Notes under the pieces: generated by a model
Databases searched by the model: none
Seen by the model: only the letters and a program-made list of their open reading frames with translations
Told to the model about the DNA's origin: nothing
Source: Liquidambar formosana
Taxonomy: Eukaryota > Streptophyta > Magnoliopsida > Saxifragales > Altingiaceae
NCBI GenBank assembly: GCA_039720395.1
Contig: JBBPBK010000102.1
Span: forward strand, 62,001 to 126,000
Length of the DNA stretch: 64,000 nt
Direction of reading: 5' to 3'
Shown: piece after piece, positions 23,042 to 32,560 of the stretch
How the letters are laid out: every line of letters starts with the position of its first letter
Position numbering within the stretch: the first letter of the stretch is position 1
Position numbers and translations under genes: made by a program

Positions 23042-23135
23042 ATATCTTGGCCGTTTATTTTTATTTTTATTGACGTGTTGCGAGGATCATGATGCTACTG
23101 GATGTCCAGTAGTTTTCCTCTAATGGAGAGGAGCC

Positions 23136-23610
23136 GCTAATCTATTTAAAAGGATGGACTTTTCCCATAGCTGACTGATTACAACTAATGGTGATTTTAG
23201 ATGCACTACCATTTTCACCACTTTCTTTTAAAGTTGAAAGTAGAAGTAATTCTTATTTTGGTCTTCAATTAATTTTTGAGGAGCAATGCGCGCTATGGAT
23301 TTCTAAATTGCTAGTCTTAATATTTTTCTTAATAATGTGGCAACAATCACATCAACATATGATTTTCTTACTATCTTCTAAATACTTGTCATGTCAGAAA
23401 CTACATAATTGGGAAAAAATATTAAGGATAAAAATTTAGAGATTCATAACATTTTCATTTTTTGAAAGTATGAAGCATGTTTGGAGGTACTGTCAGAGTC
23501 CAATTATGATGTGTGACTGATATGGCATAAATCTGACAATTATGACATGTGATTGATATGGCATAAATTAATGATGCTAGATTAATTCTACCTAATCATA
23601 AGATTGCTAC
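23136..23610 (-). repeat. SPH1 far-upstream module
   Basis: GATTACAACTAATGGTGATT, TTTTAGATGCACTAC, GAAAGTAGAAGTAATTNTTA, GAAGCATGTTTGGAGGTA and ATGATGTGTGAC recur upstream of SPH2 at 29.04-29.33 kb. The block is the continuation of the SPH1 duplication unit beyond the inserted 4.1-kb element. Confidence 0.6.
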
Positions 23611-24277
23611 TAGGGGTGTTCATGGTTTAGGTTAAAACCAAGAACCAAACCGAACTGGCCGGTTTGGTTTGGTTTGGTTTTTCCTTCCTTAGGTTTGGTT
23701 TTAGTTCCAATTTTAAAAAACCAAATTAAATTGGTTTGGGTTTGGTTTTCATTAAAAAAAAACCAAACCAAACCGAAAAATTGAAAAAACAGAAAAAAAT
23801 TATATATATATAATTATAATGATATATTATATATTAAAGTTTAGTTTGTAAATTTCCTACTGAAATAAGGGTAAAAACGTAAAATAGGTAATACCGTATT
23901 AGGAATACAAAACCTACTAAGTTAATAGTCAAACTAAAGTTTACTACTTTGCTCCCCAACTCTAGCTCTTTGTTTCCATAATGTTTAATGTTTTTTTTAG
24001 TTGTTAATGTAATGCTTTTATTAAAACTGTTTTTATTTAGAGTTTGGATTGTCATTTTTTCCATTTTGTTAGGGGTAAACAATTATCCATGATGATTTAT
24101 TGTTACTTGATACGCTAAAACCAAAACCGAACCAAACCAAACCGAAATTTTTTGGTTTGGTTTTTTTTATAATATGGTTTGGTTTTGATTTGGTAAGAAC
24201 AAAATCGAAGTATTATGATTTGGTTTGATTTGGTATCTACCCTAAAACCGAACCAAACCAAATCACAAACACCCCTA
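23611..24277. mobile_element. hAT-like MITE with GGTTTGGTTT arrays
   Basis: The ends are TAGGGGTGTTCATGG and ACACCCCTA, a terminal inverted repeat well known among plant hAT MITEs. Inside both ends lie runs of the word GGTTTGGTTT on one side and AACCAAACC on the other. The flanks ATTGCTAC and ATTACCGC agree at five of eight bases, a decayed 8-bp TSD. The matching flank of SPH2 (near 29.32 kb) lacks the element. A minus-strand ORF at 23834-24082 in its centre shows no transposase motif. Confidence 0.75.
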
Positions 24278-25008
24278 ATTACCGCAATGCAATGCACATC
24301 TTACCTCATATACTTGTGATAATGATTAGATATTGACTAACTTATCACATATATAGAAACTCTTTTTTGGTATGAAGCTAAATTATATTGAAGAAAAAGA
24401 TTAAAGTTGCATGATGGACAAGGCCCAAGTAGAACCTTCTATCTTGAATATGGATCAAGAAATTAAGATGGAAAATTGTCCTGATTTTGCTCATTTCTAA
24501 ATATTATATTTGCTTATTTAACAAAAAAAAAAAAAAAAAAAAAAAAGCCACAATACCACACGAACAACAAAACAGAGCATATAAAATACAAAGAAACCTT
24601 AATGAAAACAAACATAGCACATATTAATCACCGATTATGACACAGAACTCAGGGACACCCAAATACCACACAGATCAAGTAAGGAACAATCCTCAAAAGA
24701 GGGACATATAAGAATACATACTCCACATCAGTGGCAACTAACAAATCTTCACTCTTAGCGCAAAAATAATAAATAAATAAAAAACACTGAATCCTTTAAC
24801 TGTATTATTGCGATGATGCCAAATGACAGCCCTTAGATCGAGGTCGCTAAAAGCTAACAATCCAACCAATAGCACTGATCGTAGCTTTATCTGCATTATA
24901 GCTTCACCCAACAACACTGAATCAAAATAAAAATCTGTTACAATCCTAATGTCCACATCGATTTAGTATAAGCTTGACCATATGTATATTAACTCTTGAG
25001 TACCTTTT
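24278..25008. other. intergenic, poly-A tract, no gene recognised
   Basis: The first ~80 bp still match the SPH2 flank (ATGATAATGAT...TATC.ACTAA). A poly-A run lies at 24521-24546. The remainder (24550-24960) is unassigned single-copy-looking DNA. A 72-codon minus-strand frame at 24738-24956 has no family signature. Confidence 0.5.
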
Positions 25009-25945
25009 GTGTGGGATATTTATGAAAAGCAGTCGAGATCACGACACGTGTATCTTCTCGGTAACGCATTCGGGTAATCCGTTGCCCTCGGTTACTTAGA
25101 ACCTCCCCCGGGCAAAGCACGCCCTCGGGCCATCCTTCCTCGGGCAAAGCTCGCCCTCGGGCAAGGCACGCCCTCGGGCCATCCGACCCCTCGGGCAAGA
25201 ATTCCCTTGGGCCATCTGAGCCCTCGGGCCTTCATATCCTCGGTTCGTGCCCCCTCCGGTTGAGCTAGCTCTCGGCCCGATACTCTTTCGGGCCACACGA
25301 GCGAACGTCTCTCACATGCACCGAATTTGTCTTTACTTTCCAGATCCGATAAGAGAGATCAGGCCGGGAGCAGAGCACGCTCCTGGGAATCGATTCAGGG
25401 GGTACAACTGTCAACGATTAGGCCTGTAACCCCGAAAGATCCGCGATCTGGTCTAAAGCCCCTATTTAACCGTGGTTAGTTCGGAACCCTAAATTAACCA
25501 CGGTCAGGTCAGGGTATTGGCCCAATCTGGAACCTAGCACTTGCCTATAAAAGGAACACGATTCATACCAAAGGTAAGTTCCCTTGACACAAAACCCTAG
25601 AGATTCTCCTCCTTTTGCTCTCTTTATCTCGATATTGAGACTGACTTGAGTGTCGGAGGGTTTTAGACCGGGAAACCCCCCGGTCTCCCTTAACGATCCT
25701 TTTTGTTTTCAGGTCACTGTTCATCGCAGCACCTAGCACTACTGTTCATCGGAGAAGCCCAAAATTTCCGTACGTCCGGGAGTTATCTCAACCCCTACAA
25801 CTCGCTTGGGCCGTAGTCGGGCAGCGTTCCGGATCTTCGGACCTCCTTTTTCAAAGCGCTCCGCCGACTGTCCGGATTTTTCACCGTACACCTTTCTTTT
25901 ACAAGCTGATTTTCAAGGGTGAGTCTTACCTAGGGGTTTGTATCA
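25009..25945 (+). mobile_element. LTR of a retrotransposon (5' LTR followed by a primer-binding site)
   Basis: The proposed start is TGTGTGGGATATTT and the end is GGGGTTTGTATCA. Two bases later comes TGATATCAGAGC (25948-25959), nearly the TGGTATCAGAGC primer-binding site complementary to initiator tRNA-Met, which fixes the 3' edge of a 5' LTR. A TATA box (GCCTATAAAAGG) lies near 25540. The rest of the element is missing: by 26045 a MITE begins. The LTR is GC-rich against its surroundings and carries the CCTCGGGC repeat. The style suggests Ty3/gypsy, but this is not certain. Confidence 0.7.
25090..25285 (+). repeat. GC-rich minisatellite, unit containing CCCTCGGGC
   Basis: About eight variants of GCCCTCGGGC(AAAG/CATC) stand at irregular 15-30 bp spacing, for example near 25126, 25153, 25172, 25188 and 25220. 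It is the most GC-rich stretch in the window. Overlapping minus-strand ORFs here (Arg/Gly/Pro-rich) are products of the repeat and not genes. Confidence 0.7.
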
Positions 25946-26044
25946 TTTGATATCAGAGCTAACTACCATCCCAAATATAGGATCAAATCGATGCAGTATG
26001 GGATGCGGCTCTTTATATATGCTTGTTGTGTTGCATAAGGGGTA

Positions 26045-26435
26045 CCTATTGCAATCTTTCGATGTTATTTACACATTTAGCTTATTTTAATTATTTATTT
26101 AATATTTTAGGAAAAATATAAAAAGTTTCTAAAAACAAACAAAAAACAAAAAATTTAGCCATGGGGTCCACTCAAGAACATCATTTTGAACTACTTTGCA
26201 GAATTTTATTTTGTATTATTTTTTAAAAACAATATGTCATTTAAGTAGACTTTTTAGGCAAAAAGAAAACAAAAACTATAACCTGATGGCTAAAAATCTA
26301 CTTAAATGCCAGATTTTAGGAAAACATTTTTTTTTTCCAAAGTTATTCAAAATAATACTTTCTAGTGAATTATGCGATTTCTTTCATAAAAGTAAATAAG
26401 ATGTGCGAATAACATTGAGGGATTGCAATAACTAT
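26045..26435. mobile_element. MITE family H, copy 2 (decayed)
   Basis: The outer arms CTATTGCAATCTTTCGATGT and the reverse complement ending near 26435 (ACATTGAGGGATTGCAATA) pair. The inner sequence has the family words AACATCATTTTGAACTACTT and ATTTAAGTAGACTTTTTAG. It is more diverged than the copies at 14.36 and 36.33 kb. No clear TSD. Confidence 0.65.
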
Positions 26436-27402
26436 TCTCTCATATCGCTCATGACAACCATAGGGTTTGGAAATCGAGATGTTCTTCCATTGCAAATAGA
26501 GATGTTCTACTTGGGGCGCACCGTGCCCATTCACTAATTAATATCCAACACCGGTGAGATGAAGCTCCAACCAAGCAGCTTCCAGCAGTCCATTGTATGT
26601 GCAAAGGAAATTATATAGATAAAATAAAGACCAGGAATTTTTTTTCTTAAAAAAAAAAAAAAAAAAAAAAAGAAGGTGAAGAAAAAAGAAAAGAATTATT
26701 CCAAGAGGTCTACGTACCCATTGGAAAACCAGAGACTGATGTGGCCGGTCGTACCTAGTTTTGAAGGTCAGTGGAATTAGAAGGAAATAGGATAATATGT
26801 GAAGCCAGAAGATGTCGTGAGAATAAGGCAATTAGCTGTACCATCAGTCAATTTTTATTTTTTATTTTTTACAATTTTTAGAATTTATCCTTAATCCCTA
26901 AGGCCTTAACTAGACTCTTTAATATCAACAAATAAGTATAAGTGTTTTTCTATAACCTTGAAATCCACATCACTCACTCAATAAGTAACAATAATGCCAG
27001 TAGGCCATTATGCCATTCGTGTACCATCTGTCCAATTGAGTGGCATATGTAGCTCTTGACACATCATTTAAATGGAATTTTCCATACACTATCTCAATAA
27101 GGCAAAATTTTGCTTAAACAGAAACCTACCCTCTTAAAAAGGCAATTATTTTCTATTTTCCTAATTGATTGTCTCCTTTAAAAAAATATGGTTTTATAGG
27201 AAACCTTTTTAAAATTTGCACACTAATGTATGAGATTTAACATTTCAAAATTTTGCCCTCAAATGTAAAAAACATTAGTAAAAAGTAAAATATTCATTAG
27301 AAAATGTATTTTAGGAAATCAAGTGAGAGAGTCATTGACTTTTTGAAAAAGACTAGAATTTTAGAATATCCCAAAAAGAAAATGAAAACAAAATACTCTC
27401 TC
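26436..27402. other. intergenic, no gene recognised
   Basis: Contains an A tract at 26650-26671. A stretch near 27050-27110 (GACACATCATTTAAATGGAA) recurs near 49510 and 51265 (ACACATCATTTAGTTGGAA), so it belongs to the locally duplicated DNA. The small ORFs show nothing. Confidence 0.5.
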
Positions 27403-27634
27403 CATCTCACAAATATAGGCATCTTCGAAAAATCACGCAGATTAAAAAAAAATCAATTAATGCATTGATTTGTCATCCACTTAATTTTTCTTTCCAAATT
27501 AAAATACCCTTATCCTACTATCAGTGCATGGATCATGTTCAAAGTAATTCCTGGTGTAATAAAGGGTAGTACAGAAAAGTTAAAAAAATTTATAAGTTGA
27601 CTTTTTAAAGTGACACATATTTTAGGACAGCCAA
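27403..27634. mobile_element. Stowaway-like MITE, decayed
   Basis: The left end TACTCTCTCCATCTCACAAA with ATAGGCA, and the right end GTGACACATATTTTAGGACA, read as worn versions of the CTCCCTCCGTCCCACAAATATAGGCA inverted end that is common in plants. Assignment is by this resemblance only. Confidence 0.5.
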
Positions 27635-27744
27635 GAAAAGAAATGAAACTTATCTTTATGAGGGCGTAGGAAGTTTCTTAGAATGTCGTTAACATCTAAT
27701 GGAGATTTTCACAAAAGCACTAATTCGGGTGGTTTGAATAAAAT

Positions 27745-28067
27745 TAATTATGCCCTCAGCAACCATTTGTCAATGTGTGCTATGTGTGTTGATTAGTTCG
27801 AGGGCCCAGCGCAAAAAGAGAGAGTGGGTGTGTGCGTGTTGTGGGCAAATGGATTACACGTACAAGAGTAAAGAAAAGAATGACAACGAGATGCAAATCA
27901 AGGTAAAATGGTATTTCATTTGTTTTGAAGTGGTTATAAGAAGCTTTGCACAATTAATCAAGCATATTATTCATTCAAAAATCAAGAGATGTGCCAAAAA
28001 TTATTCACTCAAAGATGAAAGCATATTATTTCACACTAAATGAGACATTGCATGGGGTAGCACTCCA
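27745..28067 (-). repeat. SPH 3' module behind SPH2
   Basis: CAACCATTTGTCAATGTGTG, GTGGGCAAATGG, GATGCAAATCAAGGTAAAAT and GCTTTGCACAAT recur behind SPH1, SPH3, SPH6 and SPH7, directly 3' of each coding region. It therefore moved together with the genes. Confidence 0.65.
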
Positions 28068-28490
28068 TCATGGATGGTTAGTATTCCACTTATCACAAAG
28101 AGTTTGAGATGGAAAATCTTTAATGATCCATAGACATGGCCCCTCTGGTTTTACAGACCATGAACAAATGTTATCACATCGATCTGCATCCCTTTTCTCA
28201 ATGTAAATATCGTAATAGTGAGTCTCACCTTGCCATTGAAAGCTGCAAAAAAATTGGGTATTCTTTATGACAAAGTTGGGGATGAATTTAAATTCATAAT
28301 AACCTTGATACGGGATCACATGCGCGCCGAGATCGTCGTCTTTGGATTTACAGTGCACAGTAAGGTCTAAGCCCTTGCCCAAGTCATTTGCGATGAACAC
28401 ATGGGTTTTTCTCCAACGAAAAATAGATGCCTCACATAAAGTAGTGAACAATAAAAGCATTAGCAAGACATGTCTATTGAATAAAATCAT
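28068..28490 (-). CDS. SPH2: S-protein homolog, secreted
   Basis: This single-exon protein has 140 residues. The signal peptide MILFNRHVLLMLLLFTTLC is followed by EAS. The core is ANDLGKGLDLTVHCKSKDDD (about 34-53), LGAHVIPYQGYYEFKF, TQFFCSFQW, HYYDIYIEKRD, RCDNICSWSVKPEGPCLW and the end LCDKWNTNHP. Cys 47, 82, 105, 109, 119 and 132 match those of SPH1. Compared with SPH1 it lacks the N-glycosylation site before NDLG. A TATA box (TCCTATAAAA, 28551-28560) lies ~65 bp 5' of the start. There are no lesions, so it is predicted functional. The family acts outside the cell, and a specific role is unknown. Confidence 0.9.
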   Translation of the reverse strand: MILFNRHVLLMLLLFTTLCEASIFRWRKTHVFIANDLGKGLDLTVHCKSKDDDLGAHVIPYQGYYEFKFIPNFVIKNTQFFCSFQWQGETHYYDIYIEKRDADRCDNICSWSVKPEGPCLWIIKDFPSQTLCDKWNTNHP

Positions 28491-28550
28491 GTTTGTGATT
28501 TTTCGTTGGTGAGAGAGGTTTGGAGTTTATATGCATGGGCTTCTGTCTCC

Positions 28551-28560
28551 TTTTATAGGA
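28551..28560 (-). promoter_or_regulatory. TATA box of SPH2
   Basis: On the minus strand the sequence reads CTCCTATAAAAGGAG, at the same distance from the ATG as in SPH1, SPH3 and SPH7. Confidence 0.65.
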
Positions 28561-28763
28561 GATGAAACGTAAGCAAATGAGTTTTCTGCGTTACTAGTTG
28601 TCCATCTCTTTCCTTTTTCTTTCTTTTAATTACCAAAATCTTTTCTACCACTATAGGTACATCAATAAACTGGGCCAACTAATAATAATGTGTTATATCT
28701 AATCAACTTTCCAAATTATGATTCTCTAACAACAAATTTTGATTAGAGTTATAATGCTTTTAA

Positions 28764-28907
28764 GCAATGTTTGGATAAGGAATTTTTAGTGGAATTTGTC
28801 TTTGAAATGGAATTTTAAAATTTTTTATAAGAAATTTCCTTACAAGAAATTTAGAAATTCCATTTCAAAAACAAATTTCACATAGAAATTCCTTATCCAA
28901 ACATAAC
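28764..28907. mobile_element. Tourist-like hairpin MITE
   Basis: GCAATGTTTGGATAAGGAAT at the left pairs with ATTCCTTATCCAAACATAAC at the right, and pairing continues over ~60 bases through TTTGNNTTTGAAATGGAATT. The flanks TAA/CTA suggest a 3-bp TSD. It lies in the SPH2 upstream DNA. Confidence 0.7.
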
Positions 28908-29126
28908 CTAATTGTTTTAGGGTGCATAAATAGAGGCCCACTTTCTTTTTAGTTTTTTTTTCCTTTTCTTTTGCTATTCTAAAAAAGAAACAATTGAATT
29001 TATTTAAAGTGGACGGATTCCTGTTTAGAAGGATGGTCTTTTGCCATAGCTGGCTTATTAATTACGACTAATAGTCAGTTTAGATGCACTACTAGGTTTT
29101 TTTTTTCCTTCTTCTTCTTCATTTTG

Positions 29127-29159
<33 letters not shown>

Positions 29160-29455
29160 TTGTAAGTTGCATGAAAGTAGAAGTAATTATTATTTTGGTC
29201 TTGGATCAATTTTTTTGAAACAAAGAAGCATGTTTGGAGGTATCATCATGGCCAAATCATGATGTGTGACCATTAATTATGACATAAATGAAGCTGCTTC
29301 AATTCTACCGAATCATGAGCTAGATTGCCTCTATGCCTTGCACATATGATAATGATGAGGCCGGTATCAACTAATTCATCACATGCTAATGTTCTATCAG
29401 CCTAATGGCACTTCTCCCCCCTTTGAGGCGGAGGTCTTGGTTTCTAGTCTTAGTA

Positions 29456-29457
<2 letters not shown>
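28908..29457 (-). repeat. SPH2 far-upstream module
   Basis: GCATAAATAGAGGCC, TTTATTTAAAGTGGACGGAT, GATGGTCTTTTGCCATAGCT and ACGACTAATAGTCAG are versions of words also upstream of SPH1 (18.1 and 23.2 kb) and in the triplicated block at 53.6-54.2 kb. A T-rich low-complexity run lies at 29098-29160. This copy shows the sequence without the 4.1-kb inserted unit. Confidence 0.6.
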
Positions 29458-29519
<62 letters not shown>

Positions 29520-29531
29520 ATATATATATAT
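29458..29531. repeat. (TA)n microsatellite
   Basis: TA repeats run over about 60 bases, one interruption (CTATATATATATAGATA), then end. The ORF covering this stretch (poly Ile-Tyr) is an artefact. Confidence 0.95.
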
Positions 29532-29689
29532 AGATAATGTATTGATGTTCTTACATATTACATCAGGTGTGCATGATTTCCATGAGAAGAGTATTTTTTT
29601 TAATTTATTAGGTAATATAAAATTTTTATTAAAAGGAAAAAAAATAAAATAAAGAAAAAATGCAATAAAGGTTAAAAGATAGGTCTGGG

Positions 29690-29850
29690 TTTGGTGGCTT
29701 ATAGAATGTCACATTCTAGTGCGAAAGGAGGATATAAATTCAAAACTTCTAACGGTCAAGCACAAAATCTTCATACTTGGAGTTTTTAGAAGAATTCCTG
29801 TCTCGAAAATGGTAAGGCACATTGGACGTGTTCTACTTAGTCTGTTGTTG
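29690..29850 (+). repeat. dispersed repeat; inverted relative at 18.17-18.40 kb
   Basis: Shares GGCTTATAGAATGTCAC, AAGAATTCCTGTCTCGAAAA and GGTAAGGCACA with the reverse complement of 18165-18400. A LINE tail (T tract at 29852-29863) follows directly. Confidence 0.5.
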
Positions 29851-30117
29851 AAATTTTTTTTTTGTTAAGACTTTGATAAAACAGGAATAAAGAAGTTGTC
29901 AGTAGTCTTTTTGTCTTTCACCTCCTTAATGACTAAATTGATTTGTTCAAGAACAAAAGAAGGAAAGTTTACTTTCTTCAGAAGTAGTAGCAGCCTGATG
30001 AGGAGCAATAGGTTGCCCTTGATCGATGAAACTCCTAATCCAGTCTCACTATTTTGTCCATCTTCTTGAGTAGCAATAGGTTGCCCTTGGTCCTAATTTG
30101 TATTCCCTACCTCAGTC

Positions 30118-31119
30118 TCAACATTTTGCATGTACATCTACATCTCGAATAGTATCAAAATTGATCTCTTCATTATCAAATATTTTATTAACAACATTTT
30201 CAATAATATGATGAGCAGCACTTTTCATAATTTGAACAGTAGTTTCTTTTGAAAGGACTTGTTTAGCAAAATCACTTGTAGTCTTATCAACAGGGCAATC
30301 CTTAGTTATGGGAAGACCATTTCTCTCGTCTTCAAAACAATCATCATTGGAAATATCCCCCCATTTCCTATTAATAGAATTGGGTGTAGGACTTACATAA
30401 GAGATACTAACAGTACAACTAGAAGCATTAAAAAGATTAGTACATTGGATATCATTTTGAGTAGAAATAAGTTTAGAAGCCGTAGGAGTAACTCCAACCA
30501 TAGCGGACGCGCTAATACCACCCTTTGGTTCGACTGATGTAGACTTAAATTGCCTATCATTTCTCTCAAACTCATTATCAAACGCCAACAGCGCGGTTTA
30601 AGCATCCACAAGTTGGTTTTGATTATGCCTATTGCTATTATCATGATCTCTTAAGTGGATCACTTCTGTATGCTCCAAATTATTCCCTAACTTTATAGGC
30701 CTATATTCATGACCCTGGCCATTGGGTTTATAACCACCGCCATTATGTTTCTTCCCATGATCGTAAAAAAAATTACTAGCATCTTTATTTTTTGCAAAGC
30801 GACAAAAAGAGACATCATGTCCAACAATTTTGCAATGAGAGCAAATGGGAGAGAGATTCTCATAATAAACATCAACAAAGAAACCATACCCTTTTCGCTC
30901 AACTCGAATGCTTTCCAGAGGAGCAACAAAAAGATCTATTTCAACTTGCACTCTAGCATAATGGCCAAAGACTTAATTCAAAGTAGCTTTGTCTATCTGA
31001 AGAGGAATGCCCACTCCTCTAGCTATTTCCAAAAGGTTTTGTCTATGCCAATACTCTTGGGGGTTGAAGCCCATATAATCGAACCCAAACTTGCAAATGA
31101 GTCAAAACCTTATTATAAG
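30118..31119 (-). pseudogene. LINE-4 ORF1, C-terminal part with CCHC zinc knuckle
   Basis: The text reads, through stops near 30970 and 31050, LTHLQVWVR, then VQVEIDLFVAPLESIRVERK, then a CCHC knuckle CSHCKIVGHDVSFC (C-x2-C-x4-H-x4-C), then a long hydrophilic tail ending DVHAKC at 30118. There is a frame change near 30595. In plant L1 LINEs a DUF4283 domain followed by this knuckle makes up ORF1, an RNA-binding protein of the element. Confidence 0.75.
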
Positions 31120-31135
31120 GATTGAAGTCCTTCTT

Positions 31136-32377
31136 AAGTGATCTAAGGTAGTGGAGGCAGAGAGGTTTCTGGTTGTGAAGGGACATTTAGTAAAAAATAA
31201 TTTGAGCTGTAGTTTTGGAAATGTTTATGCTCCAAATGATGACAATGTTAGAAGGGAATAGTGGCATGAGTTAACCATTTTAAAGCAGCAGTGTGCTGAA
31301 CCTTGGTGTTTCGGGGATGATTTTAATGAAGTACTGAAGATGTAGGAAAGGAATCTGTTAACCATTTATTTGTGCATTGCAAGTATAGTTGGAGAGTTTG
31401 GTGTTTTTTGCTTGGAGTGGTGGGGGGTGGTATGGGTTTGCCCGAGTTCTATGTCGCAGGTAGTGGAATGGTGGTTTTTATCAAGGAAGAAGGATGTCAA
31501 GAATGGGTTGTGGTTGGCTTTGTTTTATGCTGTAACGTGGTCAATTTGGATGGCTAGAAATGAGTCGTTATTTAGGGGGAAGGTATTTCATTGGGTAGAG
31601 ATTGCTGAGCTGGCTATTTATAGAGCTAGTTTATGGGTAAAAGATAAATTTGAAGATATTCCTTACTCCATTGGGGAATTTAGGCGTAATATTGATGTTG
31701 TTAGGAGTTGTAAAGGGGTAGATTCATGTAAGAGAGATAGGGGTGTTGTTGTTTGGGTTCTTCCTACTCATGGGTGGATGAAATTTAATGTCGATGGGTC
31801 TTCTCTTGGGAAGCCTGGAGCAGCAGCTATTGGTGGGGTGTTGAGAGGTGAAGGGGGGTGTTTTAAGTGTATTTTTTCGGAATCGATTGATGTGGCTGAT
31901 TCGAATGTGGCATAATTTATGGCAATCCGTAAAGCTCTTTGTGTGTTTGCTGATTCTGAATGGGCTGGTTCGAAAAGGCTGGTAGTGGAAAGTGATTCTT
32001 CGGTAGCAATAGCTTGGGTGCTTAGGTACGTAGGAGTTTATTCCATGGAGGTTAAGGTTTATCTACAATGAAATCAAAGCCCTTTTATCTTGCATCAGTG
32101 GTGTTTCGTTTATAAATATTTTCAGAGAGCAAATCATGGTGGTTGATCAGCTTGCTGGTGTTATTTGTCCTTGTGGTATAGCTGTCAAATTTGTTGGGTT
32201 TTTTGGTGGTTGGGCGGGGCAGGTGTGGGAGTGGTATGTATTTGTATTGTTGGTGGTTTGAGTTGGGTGTGGGGTAACTTATCTTGTATCTTGCTCTTCT
32301 TAGCGTCTTGCTGAGAAGTAATTTTCATTAATATATAATTTCTTCTTTGCTGATTAAAAGAAAAAAAAAAAAAGAAC
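31136..32377 (+). mobile_element. LINE-3 (local name): 5'-truncated, internally deleted LINE nested antiparallel in LINE-4
   Basis: A perfect 16-bp TSD, GATTGAAGTCCTTCTT, at 31120-31135 and 32378-32393 brackets 1242 bp. The insert ends in a poly-A tract with GATTAAAAGAAAAAAAA. It begins inside an endonuclease domain and passes directly from there to the zinc-binding and RNase H regions. It entered LINE-4 in the opposite orientation, so LINE-4 is older. Confidence 0.88.
31150..32200 (+). pseudogene. LINE-3 ORF2 relic: endonuclease fragment, zf-RVT, RNase H
   Basis: Endonuclease words GNVYAPNDDN and PWCFGDDFNEVL (about 31220-31340) are followed within ten bases by ESVNHLFVHCKYSWRVW, a zf-RVT motif, and then by RNase H: WMKFNVDGSSLGKPGAAAIG, DVADSNVA (stop at 31913-31915), FMAIRKALCVFAD and VVESDSSVAIAW. 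The whole reverse transcriptase is missing between endonuclease and zinc motif. An open frame of 181 codons runs 31370-31915. Confidence 0.8.
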
Positions 32378-32490
32378 GATTGAAGTCCTTCTTCCATTGA
32401 GAAACCCTTAAGACTCCGGGGAATAAATTCCAATTTCCTCTAGCCCATACCTTCTTCATATCCTCCATGAGAGGAGTATTTAATTCAACT
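32378..32490 (-). pseudogene. LINE-4 ORF1, N-terminal part beyond the nested insertion
   Basis: On the minus strand it reads LNTPLMEDMKKVWARGNWNL then PGVLRVSQWKKDFN, the usual run-up of a DUF4283 ORF1. The frame continues directly into the part at 31119 when the nested LINE and one TSD copy are left out. This shows that the two parts were one gene. Confidence 0.72.
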
Positions 32491-32560
32491 GTTAGTGTGG
32501 AAAAATATCAATCCAACAAAAAGTTACAAAGAGGTGTAAGAGAAAAGTTTTACACTGGGT

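Larger units (their letters stand above)
19056..23135. mobile_element. ~4.1-kb unit bounded by ~90-bp terminal inverted repeats, containing a LINE relic
   Basis: The left repeat (19056-19150) begins GGATCCTCTCCAGTAGAGGA and runs through ACTACTGGATATCTAGTAG, ATCATGATCC and ACACGTTAAC to AAATAAACGACCAAGAT. The right repeat (23042-23135) is its reverse complement with few differences. The related flank of SPH2 near 29.0 kb has the surrounding sequence without this unit, so it is an insertion. Inside lie about 300 bp of unclassified DNA, then the LINE relic (19446-22600) and a CT-rich stretch. No transposase is visible and no TSD is clear. It could be a Mutator-like element holding a LINE, or a MITE into which the LINE jumped. 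Confidence 0.6.
29852..32560 (-). mobile_element. LINE-4 (local name): ORF1-only LINE relic, interrupted
   Basis: A minus-strand ORF1 with zinc knuckle is followed, without any ORF2, by a short tail region and a T tract (29852-29863) that is the poly-A end on its strand. A plus-strand LINE (31136-32377) with a perfect 16-bp TSD lies inside. The 5' edge near 32560 is a guess, because the coding frame fades there. Confidence 0.7.

Noticed and set aside
25092..25298. Overlapping minus-strand ORFs rich in Arg, Gly and Pro
   Set aside because: Two overlapping frames are open because the CCCTCGGGC repeat lacks stop codons. No family motif.
29383..29652. ORF with a poly Ile-Tyr stretch
   Set aside because: Translation of a (TA)n microsatellite.
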